A DNA stretch of 64,000 nucleotides from Candidatus Fredericiella danica (GCA_016713335.1 JADJPH010000041.1:1-64000), one strand, 5' to 3'; positions 49,431 through 59,711 are shown, counted from the first letter of the stretch. Notes: generated from the sequence alone by a model not told the origin. Translations and numbers: made by a program.

Positions 49431-51075
49431 ATGAATCGAAAATGGTGGAAAGAAAGCGTCGTCTACCAAATCTACCCACGCAGCTTCCACGATAGCAACG
49501 GTGACGGCGTCGGCGACCTCTGCGGTATCATCCAGAAGCTGATTACCTCGCTGAACTCGGCATCGACGTTGTTTGGCTTTGCCCTGTCTACAAGTCGCCC
49601 AACGACGACAACGGCTACGACATCAGCGGCTATCAGGAAATCATGCCCGAGTTCGGCACGCTTGCAGACTGGGAAGAGTTGCTTGACGGGATGCACAAGC
49701 GGGGCATCAGGTTGATCATGGATCTGGTGATCAATCACACCTCGGACGAACACCCCTGGTTTGTCGAATCACGCAAGTCCAAAGACAACCCCTACCGCGA
49801 CTACTACGTCTGGCGGCCCGGCAAGAATGGCGCCGAGCCCAACAACTGGGAATCCTTTTTTGGCGGTTCCGCCTGGCAGGTTGACGAGACGACCGGCGAG
49901 TACTACTTGCACCTCTTTTCAAAGAAGCAACCTGATCTCAACTGGGAAAACCCCAAGCTCCGCGCCGAAATCTTTGCCATGATGAATTGGTGGATGCAAA
50001 AAGGCATCGACGGTTTCCGCATGGATGTCATCAACATGATTTCCAAGCGACCTGGTCTGCCGGACGTGCCGGTAGTGACAGTCGATCGCTACCAGTTCGG
50101 AGGCGAACACTTCATCAATGGTCCCCGCCTCCACGATTATTTGGGTGAAATGAAGCAAGTAGTGCTTTCAAAATACGACATCGTGACCGTCGGCGAAACG
50201 CCAATGGTCACAACCGAACACGCCATTCAGGTCACAAACGAAACGACGGGGTCCTTGAGCATGCTCTTCCAGTTTGAGCACATGGGGATCGACGAAGACC
50301 CTGCGGCAAGTCTGCGCGCAGCCAGGCGTCTCACCGACCTCAACGCATCAGACTCGCTGGCAAAGATCTCGAGGGCAACGGTTGGAACAGCCTCTATTTG
50401 ACCAACCACGATATGCCGCGCGCCGTTTCCCGGTTTGGCGATGATGGACAGCATGGAGTCGGCCAGCTGGCCGTTCCAGCCGGGCACCCTACATCTATCA
50501 GGTGAAGAATCGGCTGACACGTCGCCTCTCTTCAATCGAAGATTACCGTGATATCGAGACGCATACGGTCTATCGTGAACTAGTGGAGGATAAGGGCGGC
50601 GATCCCAGGGACGCCATGGCAATCATCCATGCCAAGAGCCGCGACAACGCCCGGACACCAATGCAATGGAACGGAAGTGCGAATGCCGGCTTCACAAGTG
50701 GGACGCCTTGGCTCCAGGTTAACCCGAACTACAAAGCAATCAACGTGATGCGGGATCGCGCCAGCGCGGATTCGATCTTTGCGTACTACCAGGGCCTGAT
50801 CCAACTCCGCAAAGCGAACCCGATCATGGTCTAGGAACGTATGACTTGCTGCTTCCGACGATGAGCAGATCTACGCCTTCACGCAGCTAGACGGAGAGCG
50901 CCTGCTTGTGATTCTCAACTTCAGCAAGGACACACCGATCTTCACGTTGCCCAGTTCAATTACCTATTCGGACGCCGACCTCATGATCTCCAATTACGAC
51001 GTAACCGATGTGGGTGAACTCCATCAATTCACCCTCCGCCCCTACGAGGCCCGCGTCTATCGCCTTCGTCGCTAA
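49431..51075 (+). CDS. GH13 alpha-glucosidase (oligo-1,6-glucosidase type), badly frameshifted
   Basis: Starts MNRKWWKESVVYQIYPRSFH. Conserved GH13 regions: LIMDLVINHTSDEHPWF, GFRMDVINMISKRPG (nucleophile Asp), IVTVGETPMVTTEH (acid/base Glu), and SLYLTNHDMPRAVSRFGDD in another frame. Further pieces: ARTPMQWNGSANAGFTSG and the C-terminal beta-domain ERLLVILNFSKDTP to RVYRLRR-stop at 51075. Breaks lie near 49540, 50370, 50450-50520 and 50835; about 20 residues before YIYQGEE are missing. Normal length would be about 550-570. Cytoplasmic hydrolysis of isomaltose-type or maltose-type sugars is expected. Confidence 0.85.
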
Positions 51076-51170
51076 AGCTGGCGCAAAGCCCTCCGGCCGC
51101 TGACGCTTACCGGCTCTGTTGGTCGCACCACCACCGTCGGTCAGCGCACCTCCGTCAGCGCACCTCCGTC

Positions 51171-51570
51171 AGAGCACCATCCCGTCAGGGTGGTGATCCC
51201 CGTCCCCGTCCGTCAGCCCACCCCGGCAGTGGGAGCGCCTGCTAACAGCCAACCACTTACCCGCGCTCTGTTTGTAACATCGGAGCACCATCCCGTCAGG
51301 GTGGTGAGCGCATTTGCTAAAGCCCAGCCAACCACTTACTCACGTGCGTGGCTCTGTTTGTAACATCAGAGCACCATCCCGTCAGGGTAGTGAGCGCCTT
51401 TGCTAAAGCCCAGCCAACCACTTACTCACGTGCGTGGCTCTGTTTGTAACATCGGAGCACCATCCCGTCAGGGTGGTGATCGCCTTTGCTAAAGCCCAGC
51501 CAACCACTTACTCACGTGCGTGGCTCTGTTTGTAACATCGGAGCACCATCCCGTCAGGGTGGTGAGGGCT
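51171..51570. repeat. 86-bp tandem repeat, about four copies
   Basis: GAGCACCATCCCGTCAGGGT begins at 51283, 51369, 51455 and 51541, exactly 86 bases apart, with a degenerate first copy near 51173. The rest of each unit contains GCTAAAGCCCAGCCAACCAC and CTCTGTTTGTAACATC. CACCATCCC/GGGTGGTG gives each copy a small hairpin. No spacer variation, so not CRISPR. Between the alpha-glucosidase and MoaD-like genes; no gene inside. Confidence 0.9.
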
Positions 51571-51601
51571 CGGCTGGCGCCAAGCCCTCCGGCCGCTCAC
51601 G

Positions 51602-51914
51602 CTAACCGGCTCTGTTGGTCCCCCCGGCCATCGCACCCACAATCAAATAGGGCTCCACCCCTTCACCACCGCATCCGGCAGCGACGCATCTACCCGGCTC
51701 ATTCGACAAATCCTGCCCGCACGCAAAGAACCGCACCATCGGACGGCGCTGCTGCTTGACCGTGTCCCGTATCGTCCCCCGCAACATCGGGTACGCAGCC
51801 TCCAACGCATCGATCACCGACCGCTGCGTCACCGGTCCCCTCAACCTCCAGCGTGACCTCGCTCCCAACACCCGCCAATGTACGGAGATGCGTCGGCAAC
51901 CGCACTCGAATCAC
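51602..51914 (-). CDS. MoaD/ThiS-family protein, frameshifted
   Basis: GTG start at 51914 overlapping the stop of the propeller gene (GTGA). Pieces in two frames: IRVRLPTHLRTLAGVGSEVT and LEVEG, then GPVTQRSVIDALEAAYPMLR, RPMVRFFACGQDLSNEP, and PYLIVGAMAGG. The beta-grasp fold and the C-terminal Gly-Gly, which is activated for sulfur transfer in MoaD/ThiS, are present. As given, five residues (TNRAG) follow the GG because of a G6 run. About 95 residues. Sulfur carrier for an unknown pathway; coupling to the propeller protein suggests a joint role. Confidence 0.75.
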
Positions 51915-53026
51915 GGCAACACCTGCACTTCAACCGATAACACCGCCGGCAGATCACGCACAATCGCGGTCCAGTGGTCGCCGGCATCGGTCGAGGCGTA
52001 CACCTGACCCCCGGTCGTCCCAAAGTAGACGCCGCACGGGTCCATCGTATCTACAGCCATTGCATCGCGCAGGATGTTGACGTAGCAATTCTCCTGTGGC
52101 AGCCCATCGGTGAGCGCTTCCCATTCATTCCCACCCGTCCGGCTCCGGTACACACGCAATTTGCCATCCGGTGGATAATGCTCCGAATCACTCTTGATCG
52201 GCACCACGTAGATCGTTTCCGGCTCATGCGCATGGACCGCAATCGGGAAACCAAAGTCACTCGGCAGATTGCCGCTCACCTCATGCCACATGTCTCCGGC
52301 ATTGTCACTGCGCATGACATCCCAATGCTTCTGCATGAACAGCACCCCAGGCTGCGATGAGTGCATCGCAAGGTTGTGTACGCAATGGCCCACATCGGCG
52401 GTTGGGTCAGGCAATTCGTAGTCCGACCGCAAACCCTTGTTGATGGGCAACCAGGTCTCGCCGCCATCGTCGGTTCGGAACGCCCCCGCGGCGGAGATGG
52501 CGATATAGATCCGGTTTGGATTGCTGGGATCAAGTAGAATCGTGTGCAGACACATCCCGCCGGCGCCCGGCTGCCAGAGACCTCCCTTTACATTGCGCAA
52601 ACCAGCCAATTCCTGCCAGGTCTTCCCACCGTCGCTCGAACGAAACAGGGCAGCGTCTTCCACGCCGGCAAACACCGTGTCCGGATCCGTCAGTGACGGT
52701 TCCAGATGCCACACGCGCTTGAACTCCCATGGGTGTTGGCTACCGTCATACCAAAGATGCGTACCAGGCGTCCCTTCGTACAGAAACTCATTGCCCGCCG
52801 GCGTCCAGCTTTTGCCGCCGTCGTCTGAAACCTGGATCAACTGCCCGAACCAACCGGTTGACTGCGATGCGTAGAGTCGATCCGGATTCACCGGCGATCC
52901 CTTGAGGTGGTACACCTCCCAACCGGCAAAGTAGGGACCACTGACCTCCCACTGTTCGCGCTTGCTATCGGACGTCAGGATAAACGCACCTTTCCGAGTG
53001 CCCACCAATACACGTACACCAGCCAT
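51911..53026 (-). CDS. WD40/YVTN/BNR-repeat propeller protein
   Basis: 371 residues from ATG 53026, which has AAGGAGG upstream. Starts AGVRVLVGTRKGAFILTSDS. Asp-box (BNR) repeats: QVSDDGGKSWTPAG, FRSSDGGKTWQELAG, FRTDDGGETWLPINKG, MRSDNAGDMWHEVSG, YASTDAGDHWTAIV. These form a beta-propeller, as in sialidases and photosystem-assembly-like proteins. There is no signal peptide, so it should be cytoplasmic. Stop/start overlap with the MoaD-like gene. No catalytic sialidase residues are evident. Confidence 0.85.
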   Translation of the reverse strand: MAGVRVLVGTRKGAFILTSDSKREQWEVSGPYFAGWEVYHLKGSPVNPDRLYASQSTGWFGQLIQVSDDGGKSWTPAGNEFLYEGTPGTHLWYDGSQHPWEFKRVWHLEPSLTDPDTVFAGVEDAALFRSSDGGKTWQELAGLRNVKGGLWQPGAGGMCLHTILLDPSNPNRIYIAISAAGAFRTDDGGETWLPINKGLRSDYELPDPTADVGHCVHNLAMHSSQPGVLFMQKHWDVMRSDNAGDMWHEVSGNLPSDFGFPIAVHAHEPETIYVVPIKSDSEHYPPDGKLRVYRSRTGGNEWEALTDGLPQENCYVNILRDAMAVDTMDPCGVYFGTTGGQVYASTDAGDHWTAIVRDLPAVLSVEVQVLP

Positions 53027-53390
53027 TACTTCCTCCTCCTTGTCACGCCCAGGTGCTCCACACAACGAGCACAAACCTCACTGCAAACCGCCTGTCTTGC
53101 CATCGCCGTAGTGCCGGCGCCGCCAGCGCAGAGCATGCATTGACGGCGTCAAACGTCACTCAATTCGGGGCAGTGGCAACCCAGGTCAGGGGATAGTGCA
53201 TAAAAACGACATCGCCGAAGGATTGCGACGCTTCAATCTCAGAAAAGTTGCGCGCAAACGTGCACACAACACAACCAGAACAAAAGTTCTACAACAAGAT
53301 ACTGTAAACCACCTGAAATGTCAATATGAATGCCGAAAATTCAATGCAGCAGATCGTTGGCTGGCAATCTCCACGCGATTCCGCAGCGAC
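53027..53390. other. Intergenic region, nothing recognised
   Basis: 364 bases between the start of the propeller gene and the end of the HAD gene, both on the minus strand. I see no gene, tRNA, strong palindrome or repeat. The part next to 53026 must hold the propeller promoter, but no consensus -35/-10 pair stands out. Confidence 0.5.
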
Positions 53391-54044
53391 TTACACGTTG
53401 GTGATTTGTATCCGCAACCGCCCATCGTTTCCGGGTTCAACCGCGAGATCGCTTAGCCGGTTTGCGACCGCAGTCGCCATGGTCAGTTCATCCAGTGCGT
53501 GGGTCGACGCCACCGCGATCGTGCGCATCCCGGCCCCCTTCGCCGCAGCAATCCCAGCAGGTGCATCTTCGACCACGACACATTGCTCAACCGGGACACC
53601 AAGCACTTTTGCGCCGGCAAGGTACGGCTCTGGATCAGGCTTGCCCTTCACTACATCATCGGCCGTGATCATGAATTTTGGGACAGGGAGACCAAGCCGC
53701 TCCAGCCGGGGCGTGACGACGGTGCGTACGCCCGACGTCACAATGGCCCAGGCGTCAGACGGCAGCGATTGCAGCAGTGGGATCGCGCCATCGATCACAA
53801 CCACGCCGCGCATATCGGTGGCCTCGATTTCAGCCAGTTTTCTGGCCTCATCTTCCGCAGACAGGTGGGGAGCCACGATCCGGATCGTTTCGACCGCGCG
53901 CCGGCCATGTGCAACGCGCATGATCTCTTCCAGGTCGAGGTCGTTACGTTCCGCCCAACCCTCCCAGAGCCGCAAAATGCAATCTGCGGAATCTACCAAC
54001 ACACCGTCCAAATCAAACAGTATCGCCGAACATTCGATTTGCAT
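53391..54044 (-). CDS. HAD-superfamily phosphatase (beta-PGM/sugar phosphatase type)
   Basis: 217 residues from ATG 54044. HAD motifs: I, AILFDLDGVLVDS; II, AIVTSGV; III, the Lys in VVKGKPDPEPYL; IV, VVVEDAPAGIAAAKGAG. The helical cap (HGRRAVETIRIVAPHLSAED) is the type of sugar-phosphate phosphatases such as YfbT/GS1-like enzymes. A soluble phosphatase acting on a small sugar phosphate is likely. Monocistronic. Confidence 0.88.
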   Translation of the reverse strand: MQIECSAILFDLDGVLVDSADCILRLWEGWAERNDLDLEEIMRVAHGRRAVETIRIVAPHLSAEDEARKLAEIEATDMRGVVVIDGAIPLLQSLPSDAWAIVTSGVRTVVTPRLERLGLPVPKFMITADDVVKGKPDPEPYLAGAKVLGVPVEQCVVVEDAPAGIAAAKGAGMRTIAVASTHALDELTMATAVANRLSDLAVEPGNDGRLRIQITNV

Positions 54045-54205
54045 CACGCAGGTCTTTCATTTCATGCACTGCTTCACAGCGGTGCTACAAGAAGATTCAC
54101 AATCTGCGCAGTGTAGCATGATCGGATCGAAGATGCAGCAATGTGTGCGATAATGTGACACGCGCACCATCCAGAACGCCACAATGACAGACAAAGGTAG
54201 CAGAA

Positions 54206-54682
54206 ATGATCCGCCTACAAGCGCTGGAACCGTCCGAGTTCGACGAATATAAGCACTATCTAGTCGAAGACTACGCGATGGAGATCATGCTCAATTTTGA
54301 TGTTCCCCTCGACGAAGCACGCATTACCTCCGCAACCGAAATCGATGCCATGCTGCACGATGAAAGGCCAACGAAACGGCAGAACGTCTATAAGATCGTG
54401 CGGGCCGATGACGCACAGGGATCACGAATTGGCAATCTGTGGCTCGAGGTCAACACTTCCAGAGGGAGGTGCGTAGTGCAGGACATCTATCTTGAAGGTG
54501 GCTTCAGAGGCCAGGGTCTGGGGAGGCAAACGCTTGACCTGGTCGACAACCTGATGCGTGAACAAGGGATTCAGCGGATCCGGCTGCACGTGGCGGCAAA
54601 CAACGCCGCAGCGCGTGCGCTCTATGAGAAACAAGGCTATGAAGTTGTCAGGCTGACCATGCAGAAAGTGCTCGGTCGCTGA
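54206..54682 (+). CDS. GNAT acetyltransferase
   Basis: 158 residues, intact. MIRLQALEPSEFDEYKHYLV, then RIGNLWLEVNTSRGRCVVQD, the acetyl-CoA loop GGFRGQGLGRQTLDLVD (Q/RxxGxG/A), and HVAANNAAARALYEKQGYEV, the standard C-terminal GNAT signature. An AAAGGTAG sequence precedes the ATG. The target is unknown. The opposite-strand HAD gene is divergent, 160 bases away. Confidence 0.88.
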   Translation: MIRLQALEPSEFDEYKHYLVEDYAMEIMLNFDVPLDEARITSATEIDAMLHDERPTKRQNVYKIVRADDAQGSRIGNLWLEVNTSRGRCVVQDIYLEGGFRGQGLGRQTLDLVDNLMREQGIQRIRLHVAANNAAARALYEKQGYEVVRLTMQKVLGR

Positions 54683-54735
54683 AAATTCGCCGGCTTACCA
54701 CCCCCACTGGGCAACAAGTTCAATGGCGGTCGCCG

Positions 54736-55713
54736 TCATTCGTTGCTACCAACAAACTCAGCCGATACCCAACCGGTGTTTCCCTCCACGCTTACCTGGA
54801 GCCACTTGCCATCGGCACTGCGTTCCAAAATCCGGACAATGCTGCCAGCCGCCAATTTCGCCACAATTGCACCACTCGTCGATGGCTCCGCCCGCAGGTT
54901 CAGCCGCCCGTCACTCACCACCGTCCCCGTGATCCCTGCGCCGCCGGAAATGACTGTCGTTGATTGGGCAGTAGGAGGTGGTGTTGCTTCCTCATTGACC
55001 ATTGACAATTCTCCCCCCGCCTCCACCACCGCTTTCTGTTCCGCGGCCATCGCCTCCAACGTCGGCATCAGCACATCCAACACCTGAACCGGTTCCATTG
55101 CCTGCGCAATCAACGTGGCCACGGGCGCCGGATCAAGCGATTTCTCGACCACGATCAGATCATCGCCCCCAAAGACACGCAGTTGCCCAGTGGGCGTCCA
55201 CCCAAAAACGGCGCCGTCGTCGTAGACCGCATACCAATTGCCGTCAGCGGACTTGCCGGTAATCGTCACAAGCCCGGCCACGGGGATGCTGCCCAGTGCA
55301 CGGCCGCCAGGGGCTTCGTAGATCGTGGCCCCACCGGCGGCTATCCCAGTGGCCGAAGGCGTCTGCTCCATGGCCAGATACTGCATCAGATCGCGCACTG
55401 CAGAAGCGCCACCATTCTCAGCGGCCGGCATCGTCGCCGTTGCCGTTGGCAAAAACACGGGGCTGGCCACCGGTGCCCCCAGCGTGAAGACCTTCGCCTG
55501 GCTTGGATAATCAGGCGTCGCCTGCGCGGGGCGCACAATACTGGCAGGAATCGGCGTCGCCGGCACCGGCGGTCCCCACCACACCCCCGCCACGCCAAGT
55601 GCGAACACCGCAAGTGCGAGCCTAGTGACAATTGACGTTTGACGTTTGACGTTTGACAATTGCTCCTCTTCGCGCTCCCGGCTCTGTGTCCTGTGCCCCA
55701 TGATCCTATTCAT
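54736..55713 (-). CDS. Membrane-anchored double-SH3 protein with repeat-derived segments
   Basis: About 325 residues. ATG 55713 overlaps the permease stop; 55701 is an alternative. A hydrophobic anchor (LALAVFALGVAGVWWG) follows the segment SNVKRQTSIVTR, encoded by a 7-bp repeat. SH3-like domain 1: ATIYEAPGGRALGSIPVAGL and GNWYAVYDDGAVFGW. SH3 domain 2 at the C terminus: LNLRAEPSTSGAIVAKLAAG and GKWLQVSVEGNTGWVSAEF. Residues GELSMVNEE come from another short AT-rich repeat. Last gene of the second exporter operon, matching the SH3 protein of the first one. Confidence 0.8.
   Translation of the reverse strand: MNRIMGHRTQSREREEEQLSNVKRQTSIVTRLALAVFALGVAGVWWGPPVPATPIPASIVRPAQATPDYPSQAKVFTLGAPVASPVFLPTATATMPAAENGGASAVRDLMQYLAMEQTPSATGIAAGGATIYEAPGGRALGSIPVAGLVTITGKSADGNWYAVYDDGAVFGWTPTGQLRVFGGDDLIVVEKSLDPAPVATLIAQAMEPVQVLDVLMPTLEAMAAEQKAVVEAGGELSMVNEEATPPPTAQSTTVISGGAGITGTVVSDGRLNLRAEPSTSGAIVAKLAAGSIVRILERSADGKWLQVSVEGNTGWVSAEFVGSNE
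55634..55654. repeat. (GACGTTT)x3 microsatellite inside the SH3-protein gene
   Basis: Three perfect 7-bp units flanked by ACAATTG on both sides (55627-55661), in frame and encoding NVKRQTS near the N terminus. A second in-frame AT-rich repeat (ATTGACCATTGACAATT) lies at about 54996-55012. Similar non-coding sequence is at 43240-43278. Confidence 0.8.
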
Positions 55714-56950
55714 ACCGCAACGCATCGATCGGATTCAACCGGCTCGCCCGGAACGCAGGATAGATCCCAAAAGAACAGCCCCACTGCCATCGAGAAGAAG
55801 AGCGCTGTGAGCACCGCATCAAGGCCCACCACTGCATCGAACGCTTCAAACGCGGTGCTGACACCAAATGCGGTAGCCCAGCCCAGGGCAATGCCGATGC
55901 CGCCGCCTACCACCGCCAGCGTAATTGCTTCGATCAGGAACTGCACCAGCACATCGCTGCGTTTTGCGCCGACGGCCTTGCGGAGACCGATCTCGCGCGT
56001 GCGCTCGGTGACACTGACCAACATGATGTTCATGATGCCGATCCCGCCGACCAATAGCGAGATGGCGGCAATTGCTCCCAAGAAGATCGTCAGCGCACCC
56101 AAGATATCGCCAAAGACCGAGATGATGTCATTCTGGCTGATGATACTGAAATCATCCTGGTCGAGATAGGCGATCCCACGCCGCTCACGCATCAGTTCTG
56201 TGATCTGCTGCTGCGCGTCTTCCATGTGATCCGCATGTTCGACCGACGCGTAGATCACGCTCACCTCGTACTGGCCATTCAAGGTCTTGGCCTTAAAGAT
56301 GCGATCCTGCGCCGTCGTGAGGGGCAAGAAGACCGACTTATCCAGGTTTCCACCCGGACCGCCGCCTTTGCTCTCCATGACGCCGATCCGCGGAAGTTGA
56401 GACCGTTCAGTTGCACCACCTGGTCAATCGGATACTCGCCATTCGGAAATAACTCCGCAACCGCATCGGTGCCAAGCAAGATCACGCGTTGCCGCTCATC
56501 CATGTCCTCTTGGGTGAAATAGCTGCCCAGGATCGGATTCCAGTTGCGCACCTCGGGAAAATTGGGCGTGGTGGCGCTTACCTGCACCCGAATGTCCTTG
56601 CCATTGCGAGACGCCTCACTGAATTGCTGATATTCAGCCGCAGCCGCGCGCACCTCTGGCACTGCACCACTGTCGACGACGGCGCTCACATCCGCCACGG
56701 TCAATGGTTTGACCTTCGTCTGGCGCAACCGCGGCGGCCCCTCGGAGATATTGCCCGGCGCGATAAAGAGGAGATTGCTCCCCAGCCCGGCAAATTGGTC
56801 GGTAACGTACTTTTCGACACCCCGACCAATGGACATCAACGCGATCACCGCGCCCACGCCAATAATGATGCCGAGCATGGTCAGGATGCTGCGCAGTTTA
56901 TTCGCCGCCAGCGCACGCATCGCAATGCGAATGGCTTCAATGATCTTCAT
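55706..56950 (-). CDS. ABC exporter permease, MacB/FtsX type, frameshifted
   Basis: Starts MKIIEAIRIAMRALAANKLR. TM1 SILTMLGIIIGVGAVIALMS, then the periplasmic-type domain (FPEVRNWNPILGSYFTQEDM, RVILLGTDAVAELFPNGEYP). After an indel near 56390 come MESKGGGPGGNLDKSVFLPL and VTERTREIGLRKAVGAKRSD. After another near 55770 it ends GIYPAFRASRLNPIDALRYE. About 413 residues. Middle partner of the second MacAB-like exporter. Confidence 0.88.
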
Positions 56951-56976
56951 GAAACAAACTTCTCCTGCACCGGCAT

Positions 56977-57749
56977 CTACATGGCCGGCGCCACGCTGCT
57001 CGCTTCAACGCTAGCCGTGGTCACGTCTTCTATCGAGCGATAGATCCCCTCCGTTGGGGTGCGGCGCTCGTCGCGCTCAATCGCGCCGTCACGGATCCGC
57101 ACCACGCGGTGGCAATAGTCGGCGGTCTCAGGGTTGTGCGTGACAAAGACAACCGTGAGACCTTGCTCCTTATTGAGCCGTTGGAATAATTCCATAATCT
57201 CGACGCTGGTTTTCGTGTCGAGGTTGCCGGTTGGTTCGTCGGCCAGGATCATAGATGGGCGGTTGATGAGGGCCCGCGCAATGGCCACGCGCTGCTGCTG
57301 GCCCCCAGATAGTTCGTTCGGCTTGTGCCGCATGCGCTCGCCCAGTCCCACCAGCGTCAACACCTCTTGCGCGCGGCGATGCCGCTCACGCCCGCTGACA
57401 CCCGTATAGATCAACGGAAGTTCAACGTTGGCCAGCGCGGTCGTGCGCGGAAGCAGATTGAAGCTCTGAAAAACAAACCCGATCTTGCGCCCTCGAATCT
57501 CCGCAAGTTCATCATCCTTCAGCCGGCTGACGTCGTGGCCATCAATCTCGTAGATCCTTCGGATGGCACGTCAAGGCAACCAATGATGTTCATCAGTGTC
57601 GACTTGCCGCTGCCGCTGGGTCCCATGATGGACATGATTTCGCCGGGCATGATCTCGAGGTCAACGCCGGCCAGTGCCTGCACCTCAACATCACCCATCT
57701 GGTATAGCTTTTTGATCCCGCGCAAATAGACAACAGGCGCGTCACTCAT
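56977..57749 (-). CDS. ABC exporter ATPase, MacB/LolD type, frameshifted
   Basis: ATG 57749 overlaps the adaptor stop (TGATG). MSDAPVVYLRGIKKLYQMGD, Walker A GPSGSGKST, CLDVPSEG; after an indel near 57560 the next frame holds YEIDGHDVSRLKDDELAEIR, GFVFQSFNLLPRTTALANVE. Then LSGGQQQRVAIARALI, Walker B MILADEPTGNLDT and the switch His in VVFVTHNPE. About 257 residues. Drives the second exporter. Confidence 0.9.
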
Positions 57750-59225
57750 CAATTGCCCCCGCCAAAGAGCGCGCCACGCAATTGGTCTGAGCTACTTTGC
57801 GTGACCAGGGCCAAGACATCATCATCGGTCAGACCTGCCAGAACCTGGCTCTCCCGTTCGTTGCGTAGCCCCAACTCGATTTCCTGCTGCACCGGCTCAC
57901 CCTCTACAAGTTTGTACACATACGCCAGACCACTATCGCGATTGAGCGTGATATAGCGATTGGGCACCAACAACACATCATCGACCTCGGCCGTCGTCAC
58001 AATGGCGGTCGCGCTCATCCCAGCCCGCAGCGGCGCATCAGTGGCATCCGGAACGATGGTCACCTCGTAGGCAATCGTGCCATTGACATTGGACGCCGTC
58101 GGCGCAATCTCCGTCACCTTGCCGGTGATCTCGACGCCCGGCAAGGCGTCCACGCTCAGCCGTACGGGCTGGCCCACATCGATCTGGCGCACATCGATCT
58201 CGTCGACCAACACCTTCATCTGAAAGGCACTGAGATCGGTCACGACGACGGCAGGGCGACCTGCAGTGGGTAATTCGCCCTGCTTGATGTTGACTTCGCT
58301 GACCACACCGGATAGCGGCGCCACAAGCCGCGCATTTTCCAGTTGCCGTTCAGCCTGCAATTGGCTCAATTGCGACTGCTTGACCTGCGCCTTCGCAATA
58401 TCGATGTCTTCGACCTTTGCACCCTCCAGGAGGTTCTGAAGATTGTTTTGAGCGTTCACCACCTGGGCCTGAGCGTTACGCACACCGGATTCGGCCTGCG
58501 CGATCTGGTTGAGCGCCGCCGCAACCTGGGCCTGGCTCGCGGGTTCTGCGGTCTTCGCCGTTTGCGCCTTTACCAGTTCATAATTGGCGCTCGCCTGTTC
58601 GAGTTCCGCGGATTGTGGGTATATGCCGACATCAGGCTGATCCTTGATCTTGTTGTACGCCTGCTGCGCTCGCTTCAGGTTAATTTCGGCCTGCTTCAGT
58701 TGTGCGTCATTGATCGTGCGTTCGGTCTCTGTGTTGGGCGCCAGGAGATCTCGATAGGCTGCCTGCGCGCTGGCCCGAGCGGCTTCTGCGCTGGCGACGC
58801 CGGCCTGCGCAACTTCCACCGCGGCCTGCGCCGCCGCCACATCCATCGAATCAGGTGGTGCCTGTAGCTTCTTAAGCTGAGCCTCGCTGATCTCCTGCTG
58901 CACTCTAGATTGCGCCAACGAAAGGGTCAGATCCGTGGTGTCCAGTTCGGCCAACAACTGGCCCGACTCCACGACATCCCCAACCGCCACGAGCACTTGG
59001 TTGATCGGACCTGTGGCCCGGAAAACGAGCGGAAACATCCGCCTCCGGCTCAATGCTGCCGGTTGCACTGACGATACTGAGGATGTTTCCTCGCTTGACG
59101 TCGGCCGTTTCGTATTCAGGCGCCTGCGATTGCGCCTGTTGCGGCACAACAAATTGCTGGTAGGCAAACCAACCGCCCACCGCCACCACTGCGACAACAA
59201 CGATGAAAATCAGAAACTTCCGCAT
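57749..59225 (-). CDS. HlyD/MacA-type adaptor of the second exporter, frameshifted
   Basis: ATG 59225 (MRKFLIFIVVVAVVAVGGWF) gives an N-terminal TM anchor, then APEYETADVKRGNILSIVSA and TGSIEPEADVS. One indel near 59030 leads to FRATGPINQVLVAVGDVVES, the lipoyl half. A long Ala/Gln-rich coiled coil follows (about 58345-58900), then the second lipoyl half LVAPLSGVVSEVNIKQGELP, beta-barrel domains and GLAYVYKLVEGEPVQQEIEL. The C terminus is RGALFGGGN. About 492 residues. First gene of the minus-strand operon adaptor - ATPase - permease - SH3 protein. Confidence 0.9.
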
Positions 59226-59528
59226 GAGCCCCAACCTCGCTATCAACGCACCCGCGGCGTCGCAGACAGGCGCCGCACGCAACAGGAACGTATTTTGCCG
59301 ACCGAACGGTCGATTCGTGAATCATACCACAAGCAAATGGACGGCTGGATTAACATTCAATTTGAATTGCGTTCGTTCGCGTGGTCCCCAACCCCGGCTG
59401 CATTGAGACCACCGGCGAATGATACGGCGATTGTCCGAAATTGTTACTTCGATCCGCCGATGTGCAATCGATTTCCACCCGCTATGATGGAAATCGAACC
59501 GAATCGTCCTTTTGTTGGGTGTGACATC

Positions 59529-59684
59529 ATGGAAGAATCATCGCAGTCTCTGAAGAGGGCATCCTTAGCCGCCATATTAGCCGCCCTGATTGGCTGGCTG
59601 GTACTCATTTGTGCTTACCAGGCGGCCGATCTCAGTTCACATTTGACCGCACTCGTTGCTCTGGTCACGAAGTTCCCTTCATGA
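59529..59684 (+). CDS. Possible small membrane protein
   Basis: A 51-residue frame, MEESSQSLKRASLAAILAAL, then IGWLVLICAYQAADLSSH, with one clear TM helix. It lies alone in the 486-base gap between the adaptor gene and NudC. There is no strong ribosome site. Nothing else is recognised in 59226-59711. Could be chance. Confidence 0.3.
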   Translation: MEESSQSLKRASLAAILAALIGWLVLICAYQAADLSSHLTALVALVTKFPS

Positions 59685-59711
59685 ACCATGCCTGCCACCT
59701 CGTTGCTCCTG

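Noticed and set aside
51171..51570. CRISPR array
   Set aside because: Units of 86 bp are identical throughout, with no spacer variation.
58935..59684. 249-residue plus-strand frame across the adaptor N-terminus
   Set aside because: Mostly antisense to the adaptor gene; only the last 51 residues, with a TM helix, are kept as a weak candidate.
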